The notes: generated by a model from the sequence alone, not told the origin. A DNA stretch of 64,000 nucleotides from Pukyongia sp963768085 (GCA_963768085.1 CAVYGO010000003.1:1550001-1614000); one strand, 5' to 3'. Shown: positions 1 through 9,506, counted from the first letter of the stretch. Numbers and translations are program-made.

Positions 1-860
1 TTATACGGAAATCGGGAGTAGGGTACTATATAGGAAAAGGGTTTTTCAATTTTCGAAACAAGCAGATAGTTCCCATCCGGTGAAAAACTGATGCTTCTAT
101 ACATGGCCGCCGGAAGAAAATCCATAACGCTTCCACCTATACTCACCTTTTTTATTTCTGAAAGAGCCAGCTGCTCGAAATTGGCTTCATCGTTGGGGTT
201 TTTTAACAGATCCTGGTAGGTGCGATTCTGTGCTTTTTCCCCGTCACTGGTTGAAATAGTCGGGCCTTGCGGAACCGCTTCAGCGGTATTAATCAATCCT
301 TTTCGGTTGGCAGGAAGCATCTTTACCAGTATAGCATTGTTATCTGAAAACCAATTGATAGCATCACGTAAGTTGGCATTTACGGTTGCATTGGTCAACT
401 TTTTAGCCGTTGCTTTTTCAATATCCACAATCCAGACTTCAGCGCCTTCCGAAGTAGTATTCAAGCAGGCCACTATCTTTTCATTGGGTGAAATGCTGAA
501 ATTGGAAAGTCTTGGTTTTTCCGGTAGTCCTTGTACCTGACCGGCTTCTTTACTTTTTGCTTTCTTTACCTTAATATTGTTGTAGTAATTCGTACGACTG
601 CCAATATTGGTCTTCGGGTTGATACGCAAACCCGCAAGACGTAATTCAGGTTCTGACAGTTCTGCAATTGACTTGTACGCATCGCGATATAATAAAATCA
701 CATTTTCACCTTTTGAATCGATAAGTACCGATGGTGCCAGTGGTGCATCCACAAGGTCGAGGATTTGTCTAGGGGGTGTTTGATACGTTAATTTTTCCTG
801 GGTGTATACCACTCCGGAAGTAATCAAAAATGTAAAGAGTAAGGAGACAATTTTTTTCAT
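1..860 (-). CDS. S9 family (prolyl oligopeptidase-type) serine peptidase, N-terminal part, truncated by window edge
   Basis: The minus-strand frame is open from the ATG at 860 to the window edge, giving about 286 residues. It begins with a signal peptide (MKKIVSLLFTFLITSG) and should be exported. The visible part is the beta-propeller half seen in S9 peptidases: strands with SISPNEK, then SISFSPDGNYLLVSK, and phrases such as LIDSKGENVILLYRD and WIVDIEKATAKKLT. The alpha/beta-hydrolase catalytic domain (Ser-Asp-His) would lie outside the window, so activity cannot be checked. It is divergent from the fabH-like gene, with about 150 bases between them. The family call is from sequence style alone. 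Another PD40-type propeller hydrolase is possible. Confidence 0.75.
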   Translation of the reverse strand, partial: MKKIVSLLFTFLITSGVVYTQEKLTYQTPPRQILDLVDAPLAPSVLIDSKGENVILLYRDAYKSIAELSEPELRLAGLRINPKTNIGSRTNYYNNIKVKKAKSKEAGQVQGLPEKPRLSNFSISPNEKIVACLNTTSEGAEVWIVDIEKATAKKLTNATVNANLRDAINWFSDNNAILVKMLPANRKGLINTAEAVPQGPTISTSDGEKAQNRTYQDLLKNPNDEANFEQLALSEIKKVSIGGSVMDFLPAAMYRSISFSPDGNYLLVSKIEKPFSYIVPYSRFPY

Positions 861-1010
861 AATTGTTATTTAAAAGTTTTGCTAAAAGATACGCAAAATG
901 CGCGGTATTTCAAGGGGTACTTATTATGCATGCATATTATAATGTAGTAAATAATTTCCCCTGTTTGAGGCGAATACCTATCTTTCGATACCTATAAAAA
1001 TATTCACTGA

Positions 1011-2018
1011 ATGTATACATCTAAAATATCTGGTATCGGTTCTTACGTGCCTGAAAATGTGGTAACCAACGATGATCTTTCCAAGTTAATGGACACCAAT
1101 GATGCCTGGATTGAGGAACGTACTGGTATCAAAGAGCGAAGACATATCGTAAAAGGTGATGGTAACACGACATCTGTTATGGCGGTCAAGGCCTCAGAAA
1201 TTGCATTGGAAAGAGCAGGATTAACTCCTAAGGATGTTGATATGATAGTATTTGCGACTCTTAGTCCGGATATGTACTTTCCGGGTGGTGGAGTTGAAGT
1301 GCAGGAACTTATGGGGATGGATACCGTTCCTGCTCTGGATGTTCGAAATCAGTGCAGCGGTTTTGTATATGCCTTATCTGTCGCCGATCAGTATGTAAAA
1401 ACAGGAATGTACAGAAATATACTCGTTGTAGGAAGCGAGCATCATAGCGGTGGCCTGGACTTTACAACCCGTGGCCGAAATGTCTCTGTTATTTTTGGCG
1501 ACGGCGCAGGAGCCGTAATTGTTACCCGCAATGAAACGGGTAAAGGAGGTATACTTTCAACACATCTTCACAGTGAAGGAAAACATAAGGATGAACTCGC
1601 GCTGCCAGGTCCGAGTACGAGTTATTGGGTCCCTGAGATCCTGGAGAAGAATCCACAGGAAAATATACCTTACTATCCGTATATGAACGGTCAATTCGTT
1701 TTTAAACATGCCATCGTGCGTTTTTCTGAAGTGATCAGGGAAGGCCTTGAGGCTAATAACCTCTCAGTTTCAGATATCAACATGTTAATTCCTCACCAGG
1801 CGAATTTGAGGATCTCCCAATTTATTCAGCGGAAATTGAGATTATCCGATGACCAGGTATTCAACAATATTCAAAAATTCGGAAATACCACTGCTGCTTC
1901 TATCCCTATTGCTTTAACCGAAGCCTGGGAACAGGGGAAAATTAAAGAGGGCGACCTGGTGGTGCTAGCTGCATTTGGTAGTGGGTTTACCTGGGGAAGT
2001 GCTATTATTCGCTGGTAA
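1011..2018 (+). CDS. beta-ketoacyl-ACP synthase III family protein (FabH-like)
   Basis: This 335-residue thiolase-fold enzyme probably condenses an acyl-CoA or acyl thioester with malonyl-ACP to start fatty acid or related lipid synthesis in the cytoplasm. The family's catalytic triad is visible: Cys115 in NQCSGFVYAL, His262 in PHQANLRIS and Asn292 in FGNTTAASIP. The glycine-rich FGDGAGAV segment and the C-terminal AAFGSGFTWGSA are also present. Length matches FabH. It is monocistronic and followed by a clear terminator hairpin. The usual housekeeping fabH partners (plsX, rpmF) are not adjacent, so this may be an extra paralogue acting on a specialised substrate. That is inference, so no symbol is given. 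Confidence 0.88.
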   Translation: MYTSKISGIGSYVPENVVTNDDLSKLMDTNDAWIEERTGIKERRHIVKGDGNTTSVMAVKASEIALERAGLTPKDVDMIVFATLSPDMYFPGGGVEVQELMGMDTVPALDVRNQCSGFVYALSVADQYVKTGMYRNILVVGSEHHSGGLDFTTRGRNVSVIFGDGAGAVIVTRNETGKGGILSTHLHSEGKHKDELALPGPSTSYWVPEILEKNPQENIPYYPYMNGQFVFKHAIVRFSEVIREGLEANNLSVSDINMLIPHQANLRISQFIQRKLRLSDDQVFNNIQKFGNTTAASIPIALTEAWEQGKIKEGDLVVLAAFGSGFTWGSAIIRW

Positions 2019-2040
2019 ACTTTTTCATTTAAAATATAAA

Positions 2041-2063
2041 GCCATCCGCGAATAGCGGATGGC
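2041..2063 (+). terminator. terminator hairpin after the FabH-like gene
   Basis: A perfect 9-bp stem, GCCATCCGC at 2041-2049 and GCGGATGGC at 2055-2063, closes a 5-base loop. It lies 22 bases after the stop codon and is followed by ATTTGTTT, a modest T-rich tail. Confidence 0.75.
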
Positions 2064-2221
2064 ATTTGTTTACCTGATAATTTTATTGTGATGAACGGCT
2101 AATTCAAATAAATTATAAAATGTGTAAGCAGGTATATAATAGTAGACTAAAAAACTATGCCAAATGTTGCATCACCTATGTGATTTTAACGCAATTATAA
2201 CATTTACGCCTAATTAGTTGA

Positions 2222-4663
2222 CTAAAAAAGACCCCCGCTTCCGGATTTCTCATCGTTATCGCGACGCTTACGGGATTTTGCTCGATATTTTCCTCCTCCG
2301 AAACGATAGGACAGTCCTACATAAATAGTATTACTTTCCCAGTTGAAGGCACCAATTTGTGCATAAGGACGCTGGCCATTGAAGGCAAACTGCATGGTAT
2401 CAAATATATCGTTGTAATTTACACTAAACGTTCCGGCACCTTCCCAAAGATTATACCGGGCGCCGATATTCACAAAGTACATCGGTTCCATTTCAAACTG
2501 TAGTCCTCTGTTCTGGCCTCGATAGAAACCGAAGGCTGAAAAAGTTAAATTCTTGGTCGCCTTGAAATTATTGAACATCCTTAAATTCCAGGCAGTATTA
2601 TCCACCTCAACGATCTCCTGAATAATGTCTTCTATGGTCGGATTATTCCCCGCATTATTTAATGATTCAGTGATACCCTTCTGAGTCTGGTTGTAGAGAT
2701 CAAAACTGAAATTGAAGTTCCACCATTTGGTTGGACGGTAATTTGAAGATAATTCAACACCATATGCAGAGGTATTGTCGAAATTATCATAAGTGAGAAT
2801 TACCTTGCTAAGATCGGTACGATCAACAAATACAGCCCTGTTTATCTCATCTTCAATAGCACGGTAGAAGACACCACCTGTGATACTGCCATTTTTTAGG
2901 CTTTTAGTATAATTAGCTTCGATCGAGTTGGTGAACTGAGGTTCCAGCGACGTATTACCAAATGAGGAGATCAATGGTGTGCTCCACTCCCGAATTGGAT
3001 TTACCTGGCTAAGACCGGGTCGGTCCACGCGACGACTGTAGCTCACCTGGAATTGATTTGCTTCCGAGGGTGTATAGGTTACAAATGCCGATGGATATAC
3101 CTGTAAATAGTCATTCGTAAAGGACCTTACGGCATTGGTATCTGCTTTCACATCCACAGTTTCCAGACGAGCGCCTACTTGTACAGACCACTTATCAAAA
3201 CTTTTCCCGTAAGTAACATACGCAGAATAAATATCTCGCTTATAATCGAAATCCGTGTCCGGAGTGGGAATTAGTTCCCCATTTGAGTTGAATGATTGTC
3301 CGGTTGATCTATATTCTAGATTGGTTTCAAATAATCGCGCTTCAGCACCTATTTCAAGCTTGGTTGTTTCATTCAGCGGATTTACATAATCGAGATTCAT
3401 GGTTAGCCGTTCCCTGTTGGTATCTACAAAATCCATATAATCATCCAGGAATGAAGCTCCTGTGAACATGAAATTGGCATTCTCGTCTCCATTGAACTTA
3501 TTATAATCCGATTCTAGTTCAATATGATGACCTTCTTTGTCGAAGTCCAGTTTGTAATTGAAGTTGTATTGAGACGAAAGATTATCGCGCTTCTGAAGAA
3601 AGTCCTGCGTCTGGTTTAACGTACTGTCGTCGTAATACACAATATTGGTGATACCTTCCGTACCACCGTCGAAGAAATTCTGGTTGGTGAAGAACGAAAT
3701 AGTGTTCTTATCATTCACGTAGAAGTCGATTCCGGCTTTAACCAGGTTGGAACGGGAGTTGTCGAGGAATTCGAACAGCTGCTCCGAGTTGTCGTCGGGG
3801 CGGAAAATGTTTCCGAAGTTTTCATTATTTGAACTATTATGTCCCCAGTTGCCGAAAAGGTTGATCTTCCCATTGCGGTAATTCATATCGAGACTACTGT
3901 TGAATTTCGCCTGTTCCTCATAGGTTAATCCTACACTGGCATTACCATTAAACCCAATATTTACATTTTTGTGAAGTACAATATTGATGATCCCGCTCAT
4001 TCCCTCGGGATTATATTTCGCTGAAGGATTGGTGATCAGTTCAATTTGTTTTATGGATGTAGATGGGATCTGTTTTAATAATTGCGCTACCGGAACATTG
4101 GTGAGTTTTCCATCCACCATCACACGAACATTCTGGTTACCTCGTAAAGAAAGTGCACCTGTTTGTTGATCAACATTAACAGAGGGTAGATTATTCATAA
4201 TATCGGAAGCAGTGGGCCCCGCAGTTTGAAGGTCCTTACCAATAGTAATTACCTTTCTGTCAAGCTTTTGTTGAATAGTAGATCTTTCGGCAACAACAGT
4301 AACTTCGTCCAGGGCAGCTATATTTTCTTCAAGGTAAATATTTCCCAAATCGATGTTTCTATTCCCACGACTTATCTCAATTTCAGTACTGTATATTTTA
4401 AACCCCATAAATTGAATATTCACAATACTTTTACCCTCCGGAATATCCTCAATACTGAAATCCCCATTATCATCGGTAACCCCGCCTGTAATGATTTCTC
4501 CTGATTGCTTTTTAACGGCTATGGTGACATAGGGGATGGGTTGCTGAAGGGTCTTATCGATAACCTTTCCCCTAATTTTTCCTTTAATTTCTGAATCCGG
4601 ATCGATTCCCGCGTAAGAAGTTACCCCAAGAAGGAGCACAAGTGCTATAAATAACTGTTTCAT
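2222..4663 (-). CDS. outer-membrane beta-barrel / TonB-dependent receptor family protein
   Basis: This is an 813-residue outer-membrane protein. A signal peptide (residues 1-18) is followed by a carboxypeptidase-regulatory-like domain (about 28-110, GKVIDKTLQQPIPYVTIAV). Next comes a plug domain (about 125-230, with DIMNNLPSVNVD, LSLRGNQNVRVMVDGK and NPEGMSGIINIVL), and the rest is alternating strands of a large beta-barrel ending in YVGLSYRFGGG. This order matches the Bacteroidota outer-membrane beta-barrel family related to TonB-dependent receptors. No SusD-like partner is next to it, so it is not an obvious polysaccharide-utilisation pair. The substrate cannot be told from sequence. After the barrel it has a short basic tail, KYRAKSRKRRDNDEKSG. 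Confidence 0.87.
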   Translation of the reverse strand: MKQLFIALVLLLGVTSYAGIDPDSEIKGKIRGKVIDKTLQQPIPYVTIAVKKQSGEIITGGVTDDNGDFSIEDIPEGKSIVNIQFMGFKIYSTEIEISRGNRNIDLGNIYLEENIAALDEVTVVAERSTIQQKLDRKVITIGKDLQTAGPTASDIMNNLPSVNVDQQTGALSLRGNQNVRVMVDGKLTNVPVAQLLKQIPSTSIKQIELITNPSAKYNPEGMSGIINIVLHKNVNIGFNGNASVGLTYEEQAKFNSSLDMNYRNGKINLFGNWGHNSSNNENFGNIFRPDDNSEQLFEFLDNSRSNLVKAGIDFYVNDKNTISFFTNQNFFDGGTEGITNIVYYDDSTLNQTQDFLQKRDNLSSQYNFNYKLDFDKEGHHIELESDYNKFNGDENANFMFTGASFLDDYMDFVDTNRERLTMNLDYVNPLNETTKLEIGAEARLFETNLEYRSTGQSFNSNGELIPTPDTDFDYKRDIYSAYVTYGKSFDKWSVQVGARLETVDVKADTNAVRSFTNDYLQVYPSAFVTYTPSEANQFQVSYSRRVDRPGLSQVNPIREWSTPLISSFGNTSLEPQFTNSIEANYTKSLKNGSITGGVFYRAIEDEINRAVFVDRTDLSKVILTYDNFDNTSAYGVELSSNYRPTKWWNFNFSFDLYNQTQKGITESLNNAGNNPTIEDIIQEIVEVDNTAWNLRMFNNFKATKNLTFSAFGFYRGQNRGLQFEMEPMYFVNIGARYNLWEGAGTFSVNYNDIFDTMQFAFNGQRPYAQIGAFNWESNTIYVGLSYRFGGGKYRAKSRKRRDNDEKSGSGGLF

Positions 4664-4820
4664 CTTTTGATTGTTAGATTGAATGCATTGGTTTTGCGCG
4701 CTGCTATGCGATAAAGCACTAAAGGCCGCAACTTCCGTTGATTAGGCGGAATGTTGTTCATAAGACGTTCGTGGGGAATTTGTGTTACAAAATATTTCCA
4801 GTTTTAACTTTATAAATAAA

Positions 4821-4849
4821 CAAACCCCGAGACTAGATCACGGGGTTTG
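4821..4849. terminator. terminator-like hairpin inside a divergent intergenic region
   Basis: CAAACCCCG at 4821-4829 pairs with CGGGGTTTG at 4841-4849 around an 11-base loop. On the minus strand it is followed by TTTATTTATAA, so it could stop minus-strand transcription. On the plus strand the tail is weak. The 354 bases between the receptor start (4663) and the CoA-binding start (5018) hold this hairpin, one plus-strand promoter at 4980 and no open frame that I can support. Confidence 0.5.
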
Positions 4850-4979
4850 AAACTTTACTGCAATTATTAACACTAACCATCAACGTAAAAATTTCACAGT
4901 AAAGCAGAAATATTTCTAAACAATAGACGAAAGTGTATAAGCTTTGTTACAGTTAGCATGTTATTTAACTTAGATTTAA

Positions 4980-4987
4980 TACTTTTG
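4980..4987 (+). promoter_or_regulatory. flavobacterial -7 element for the CoA-binding protein gene
   Basis: TACTTTTG fits the flavobacterial -7 consensus TAnnTTTG and is followed by CAACG. It lies inside the longest possible reading frame (ATG at 4958), so it argues that translation starts at the later ATG, 5018. I see no clean TTG -33 box at the usual 17-23 base spacing. Confidence 0.6.
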
Positions 4988-5017
4988 CAACGTTTTAAAG
5001 AAACAGATAGAAAATTC

Positions 5018-5395
5018 ATGGAAAGGACATTGACAAGGGAAAAGACATTAATAATAGGAGCAACCACAAATCCGGATCGGTATTCAAATCTTGTGATACA
5101 CAGACTAAGGGCTAAAGGATACCCGGTGCTGGCGATTGGTAATAAATCAGGTTCTGTGGCTGGTGTGGAAATACTGAACGAAAAAATTCCTATGAAGAAC
5201 GTTCATACGGTGAGTTTGTATTTGAACGCCCAGAAGCAACCGGAGTATTATGATTATATTGTTTCATTGAAGCCGAAACGCGTAATCTTCAATCCGGGTA
5301 CGGAGAATCCTGAGTTCAGCAGCATACTTCTTGAAAATGATATTGAAGTAGATGAAGCTTGCAGTATGATTCTACTGGCGTCGAATCAGTATTAA
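5018..5395 (+). CDS. CoA-binding domain protein (YccU-like)
   Basis: This is a small Rossmann-fold protein of about 125 residues of the CoA-binding family. The N-terminal strand and turn LIIGATTNPDRYSNLV is the dinucleotide/CoA-binding loop of this family. It is followed by RLRAKGYPVLAIG and, near the end, FNPGTENPEF and DEACSMILLAS. The frame could start at 4958, but a -7 promoter element occupies 4980-4987. The ATG at 5018 also gives the normal family length and puts the beta-strand at the N-terminus. The biochemical role of the family is poorly defined. The 3' end overlaps the convergent symporter gene by 24 bases. Confidence 0.85.
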   Translation: MERTLTREKTLIIGATTNPDRYSNLVIHRLRAKGYPVLAIGNKSGSVAGVEILNEKIPMKNVHTVSLYLNAQKQPEYYDYIVSLKPKRVIFNPGTENPEFSSILLENDIEVDEACSMILLASNQY

Positions 5396-6811
5396 ACCTA
5401 AAAAGGTTAGGGCGCCATTCAGAATAAGAATGAAGAATCCGAATTCGAAACTGAACAAGAGGGCACACAAATAGCTAATAAGGTAACCCACAAACGGGGA
5501 TGCCACAGCTACCCAGGGAACCCAGTGGTCTTTTACATTCCATTTTGTAAACAATCCAAAAGCATACAGCCCCAGTAAAGGTCCGTACGTATATCCGGCG
5601 AATGTAAAAAGTTTGGCGATCACCGTAGCATCCGCAATGAGATACTTAAAGATAATGATCACCGCTATCAGGACGACGGAGGCGATCACATGTATCCTCT
5701 TTCGAATTATAACCTGCTTTACAGTGTCATATCTTTTTTCTATTTCCAGAATATCTATACTGAAAGAAGTAGTAAGGGAAGTCAGTGCACTATCCGCACT
5801 GGAATACGCCGCAGCGATCAATCCCAGCATAAAGAAAACCGCAATACCAATTCCCAGTTCGGATTTCATCGCAATGGTTGGAAACAACTGGTCACGAACT
5901 GCGTCTACACCATGCTGTTGGGCATAGACCGTGAGTAATAAGCCTAATGCCAGAAATATGAAATTCACTATTGTTAGCACAATAGTAAACCAGAACATGT
6001 TTTTTTGAGCATCCTTCAAAGACCTGCAGGTTAAATTCTTCTGCATCATATCCTGATCCAAACCCGTCATAACAATTGCGATAAATGCGCCACTGATAAA
6101 CTGCTTCACGAAGTGATCTCCACTCTTCCAATCATCGAAAAAGAACATTTTAGAAAGATCACTGTCGGCGATGTAACCAAAGATGGATCCTGTATCCAGA
6201 CCGAGATCCGTGGAAACATAATAAATAGCTACGCCAACAGCTATCAACATGAATAACGTTTGAAGCGTATCGGTCCATACAATCGTTTTAATACCACTTT
6301 TAAAGGTATACAGCCATATAAGAAGAATGGTAATCGTAACCGTAACCCAGAATGGAATTTTCAATTCATCGAAGACGAGCTCCTGTAATATATTCGCCAC
6401 CAGATAAAGTCGGAAACTAGCACCCACAACTCTAGACAACAGGAAAAAAGAAGCTCCTGTTTTATATGAACTACTGCCAAATCGTCCTTCCAGGTAGGTA
6501 TAGATTGAGGTTAGATTAAGACGGTAGTATAATGGTAATAAGACAGTACCGATTACTGCGTATCCCACGGTATATCCAAGGACTACCTGGAAATAGCTGA
6601 ATTTTGAGGCCTCGACCCATCCGGGAACTGAAACAAAGGTGACTCCGCTGAGTGAAGCGCCTATCATTCCAAAGGCTACCAGGTACCAGGGTGATCGTTT
6701 ACCTGCTTTGAAGAAATCGGAATTACTGCCACCTTTATTGGTGAACACAGAAATCAAGATTAAGACTCCGAAGTAGGCTAGAATAAGAAAAATGATATGG
6801 AGAGGCTGCAT
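5372..6811 (-). CDS. sodium:solute symporter family protein
   Basis: This is an inner-membrane transporter of the SSS family, about 479 residues with roughly 13 hydrophobic segments. It uses the sodium gradient to import a small solute. Family features include GASLSGVTFVSVPGWV in the first helices, GLDQDMMQKNLTCRSLKDAQ in a middle loop, and SSADSALTSLTTSFSIDI, the conserved region near the Na+ site. A longer frame reaches 6850, but its first codon is TTG and sits inside a TAAACTTTG promoter-like element at 6848-6856. I therefore use the ATG at 6811, giving MQPLHIIFLILAYFG, which begins directly with a membrane helix. The solute cannot be assigned. Confidence 0.87.
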   Translation of the reverse strand: MQPLHIIFLILAYFGVLILISVFTNKGGSNSDFFKAGKRSPWYLVAFGMIGASLSGVTFVSVPGWVEASKFSYFQVVLGYTVGYAVIGTVLLPLYYRLNLTSIYTYLEGRFGSSSYKTGASFFLLSRVVGASFRLYLVANILQELVFDELKIPFWVTVTITILLIWLYTFKSGIKTIVWTDTLQTLFMLIAVGVAIYYVSTDLGLDTGSIFGYIADSDLSKMFFFDDWKSGDHFVKQFISGAFIAIVMTGLDQDMMQKNLTCRSLKDAQKNMFWFTIVLTIVNFIFLALGLLLTVYAQQHGVDAVRDQLFPTIAMKSELGIGIAVFFMLGLIAAAYSSADSALTSLTTSFSIDILEIEKRYDTVKQVIIRKRIHVIASVVLIAVIIIFKYLIADATVIAKLFTFAGYTYGPLLGLYAFGLFTKWNVKDHWVPWVAVASPFVGYLISYLCALLFSFEFGFFILILNGALTFLGLILIRRQ

Positions 6812-6892
6812 AAAAGTCTTAAATAGCACTTGATTCGGGTAAAAATACAAAGTTTAGCCTTCTTTCGATTTTATTTTTTTAATACTTTTGAT

Positions 6893-6900
6893 AGAAATTG
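6893..6900 (+). promoter_or_regulatory. -7 element upstream of the T9SS BNR protein gene
   Basis: TACTTTTG matches TAnnTTTG and ends 34 bases before the ATG at 6935. The intergenic region is A/T rich with no Shine-Dalgarno sequence, as is usual for this phylum. Confidence 0.5.
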
Positions 6901-6934
6901 ATAATTAACGCAATACGACCCATAATTTATTAAT

Positions 6935-9424
6935 ATGAAAAAGAACTATTTGCTAGTTGTGCTGTTGACGTTTTTCGGATTTAGCATTACAATGTCCCAG
7001 GAATACCTGAAGATGATCGATGCGGGAACTTATCCAGTTCAGGATGTAATCGATAATGCTGAAGCTTACTTCGAAGGAAGGGATAAAGGTCGCGGAACCG
7101 GGTATAAGCAGTTCAAGCGATGGGAATATAATGCGCTTCGGATGGTGAAAGAGGACGGATATTTACCCACCATCACTGAAGAACTGGCCGAATTCGAACG
7201 GTATAACGCTTATCTCAATCAAACGGCATCGACACGTCAAGCTTTAAATGATAATTGGGAGGAATTGGGACCAGTGGACTGGAACGCGACCACGAGCTGG
7301 AACCCTGGTGTAGGACGCATTACCGGTATTTCAATCGATGAAAATAACAGTGATCACATCATTATCGGGGCAAATACAGGCGGTGTTTGGAAAACCACTG
7401 ATGGCGCTCAAAACTGGACCCCTCTCAACGACTTCTTTTCGAACCTTAGTGTGTATGCCGTTACTATTGATCCTTCCGCTCCCGACACCTATTACTCGGG
7501 GTCGTCGAGTGGGATCATATTTAAATCGACCGATGCCGGTGCTACCTGGAATCTACTGGCAGATATGAGTAATTCTCTCATTAATAAGATCGTGATCCAC
7601 CCCACAAATTCTCAGATCATGTTTGCCTGTTCTCAAAATGCAGGTATTTTCAGAAGTACAAATGGAGGCACCACCTGGACAAATACAGGTATTGATTCAA
7701 AAGCTTATGATTTAGAATTTAAACCCGGAGATCCTTCTGTGATTTACGCATCCGGCCTGGGGTTCCATAAATCGACAGATGGGGGGCAAACCTTTACTGC
7801 TATTACCGGTTTCTCAAATGGCCCGAAAATGATAGGGGTTTCACCGGATAATGCGGATGTGGTATATGTTGTGGAAGCGGATTCGGGGATATTTGGAGGA
7901 TTTTATTCATCCACGGATAGCGGAGACAATTTTACGGAACTGAATCATGCCGGTATGAACTACTTCGGCTATAGTACCACGGGTATGGATAATAGCGGAC
8001 AGGCACCTCGTGATATGGATATTGCCGTTAACCCAAATAATGCAGACGAAGTACATATCGCAGGAATTTTAACCTGGAGGTCACTGGACGGAGGGGTTAC
8101 ATTTACCTGTACGGCGGACTGGATCCCGGGTTCTGCTGCAACAGCAAATATTGGTTACTGCCATGCGGATGTCGATATTATGGTGTTCGATGGATCTGAC
8201 CTGTATGTTGGAACAGATGGTGGAATTTTCCGAGCGGATGATACCACAAATCTTACAGCCAACTACTACACAGACCTAACCACCGGTATAGGAATTAGAC
8301 AGTGGTATAAGATAGGCACATCGCAAACGCCGGATGTAATTGTAACCGGAGGTTCTCAGGACAATGGTTCTTCCTTCTATACAGCTGCAAATGGCTGGAT
8401 AGATTGGATTGGAGCCGATGGAATGGAAGGCTTCGTCGATAAGGACAATAATGATATCATGTATGGTATGATACAGTTTGGCCGAATGTATCGAACAGAG
8501 GACGCCGCCGGCAGTATAATCAACATAAATGAACCTGGTCCCGGTCAAGGCGAATGGGTGACTCCTTTTGAGCAGGACCCGATGGAGACCAATACTGTTT
8601 ATGTTGGATATAACAGGGTTTACAAATCGAACACCAAAGGAGCCAGTTGGGTACCTATCTCACAGGTCTTTCCCGATGATCTTGACAACCTGAAAATTGC
8701 ACCATCCGATAACCAGATTATGTATGCCAGTAATGCAAGTCAGTTATTCAGGACTGAAGATGGAGGAGCCACAGACTGGCTGCAAACCCTGTCTCCGGGA
8801 GGGACTATTAATTCGATCGCGGTTCATCCGGACGACTCGTACAAAATAGCCGTTGCAACCGGGAGTTCAAACAAAGTTTTAATATCTAATGACGGTGGTG
8901 CAAGCTGGGAAAATTATCGATTAAACTTACCGGATTTTTCTGCACGAGCTGTGGTTTGGCAAAATAATGGTGGAAATGGTCTTTATGTAGGAATGAATTA
9001 TGGCATTTATTATATCGACGATACATATAACGAATGGCAACCCTACAATACGAATCTGCCCAATGTAATAATTAACGAATTAGAGATCAATTACGCTGAT
9101 GAGCAAATTTATGCTGCTACCTATGGTCGTGGACTATGGGCATCACCTATTGTGGATAATGTGGTACTTGGCAGGAATGATCCTGTGAATAGTGATTCCG
9201 TATTGATCTATCCCAATCCTGCAGGAAGTGAACTTCGATTTTCAGCTGGAATACCTATAAACGCAGCGGTGCGCATATTCGATGTTTCAGGGAAATTAAT
9301 GCGTTACCTGACAGAGGTTCATAATAAGGAAGTCATCGATATTTCAGGATTGCAATCCGGGATTTATTTTGTACGAATTCAAACGAAAAAAGGTACTGCC
9401 ACTAAGAAGTTCATAAAAAATTAA
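6935..9424 (+). CDS. secreted BNR/VPS10-like beta-propeller protein with T9SS type A sorting domain
   Basis: This is an 829-residue exported protein. A signal peptide (about 1-21) is followed by a region rich in BNR/Asp-box repeats of the form S-x-D-x-G-x-x-W/F, for example KTTDGAQNW (about 153-161), KSTDAGATW, RSTNGGTTW, KSTDGGQTF, RSLDGGVTF and ISNDGGASW. These build one or more beta-propellers as in sortilin-like and sialidase-like proteins. The last ~75 residues (VLIYPNPAGSELRF, then IFDVSGK, ISGLQSGIYFVRI and a basic end TATKKFIKN) form a type A T9SS sorting domain, so the protein should cross the outer membrane and be released or anchored. No catalytic site is recognisable. Older databases would call this a glycosyl hydrolase, which I cannot support. 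Confidence 0.87.
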   Translation: MKKNYLLVVLLTFFGFSITMSQEYLKMIDAGTYPVQDVIDNAEAYFEGRDKGRGTGYKQFKRWEYNALRMVKEDGYLPTITEELAEFERYNAYLNQTASTRQALNDNWEELGPVDWNATTSWNPGVGRITGISIDENNSDHIIIGANTGGVWKTTDGAQNWTPLNDFFSNLSVYAVTIDPSAPDTYYSGSSSGIIFKSTDAGATWNLLADMSNSLINKIVIHPTNSQIMFACSQNAGIFRSTNGGTTWTNTGIDSKAYDLEFKPGDPSVIYASGLGFHKSTDGGQTFTAITGFSNGPKMIGVSPDNADVVYVVEADSGIFGGFYSSTDSGDNFTELNHAGMNYFGYSTTGMDNSGQAPRDMDIAVNPNNADEVHIAGILTWRSLDGGVTFTCTADWIPGSAATANIGYCHADVDIMVFDGSDLYVGTDGGIFRADDTTNLTANYYTDLTTGIGIRQWYKIGTSQTPDVIVTGGSQDNGSSFYTAANGWIDWIGADGMEGFVDKDNNDIMYGMIQFGRMYRTEDAAGSIININEPGPGQGEWVTPFEQDPMETNTVYVGYNRVYKSNTKGASWVPISQVFPDDLDNLKIAPSDNQIMYASNASQLFRTEDGGATDWLQTLSPGGTINSIAVHPDDSYKIAVATGSSNKVLISNDGGASWENYRLNLPDFSARAVVWQNNGGNGLYVGMNYGIYYIDDTYNEWQPYNTNLPNVIINELEINYADEQIYAATYGRGLWASPIVDNVVLGRNDPVNSDSVLIYPNPAGSELRFSAGIPINAAVRIFDVSGKLMRYLTEVHNKEVIDISGLQSGIYFVRIQTKKGTATKKFIKN

Positions 9425-9444
9425 AATTTATCTCTTAGCATCAG

Positions 9445-9483
9445 ATGCTTCAGGTTACAACCGTAGTCTGAAGCATTTTTTTT
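9445..9483 (+). terminator. rho-independent terminator after the T9SS BNR gene
   Basis: ATGCTTCAG at 9445-9453 pairs with CTGAAGCAT at 9468-9476 and is followed at once by a run of T. The T-run leads straight into TATCTTGC, a near match to the -7 consensus for recR, so terminator and next promoter abut. Confidence 0.85.
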
Positions 9484-9506
9484 ATCTTGCCGGGTAATCA
9501 TTAACT

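Noticed and set aside
2222..4663. Polysaccharide utilisation locus with a SusC-like receptor
   Set aside because: There is no SusD-like lipoprotein or glycoside hydrolase beside the receptor. The GH3 enzyme at 40.7 kb is far away and also lacks SusC/SusD.
7338..7568. Alternative frames within the BNR gene and other long genes
   Set aside because: They are shadows of strong coding frames with no start signals or family-like sequence.
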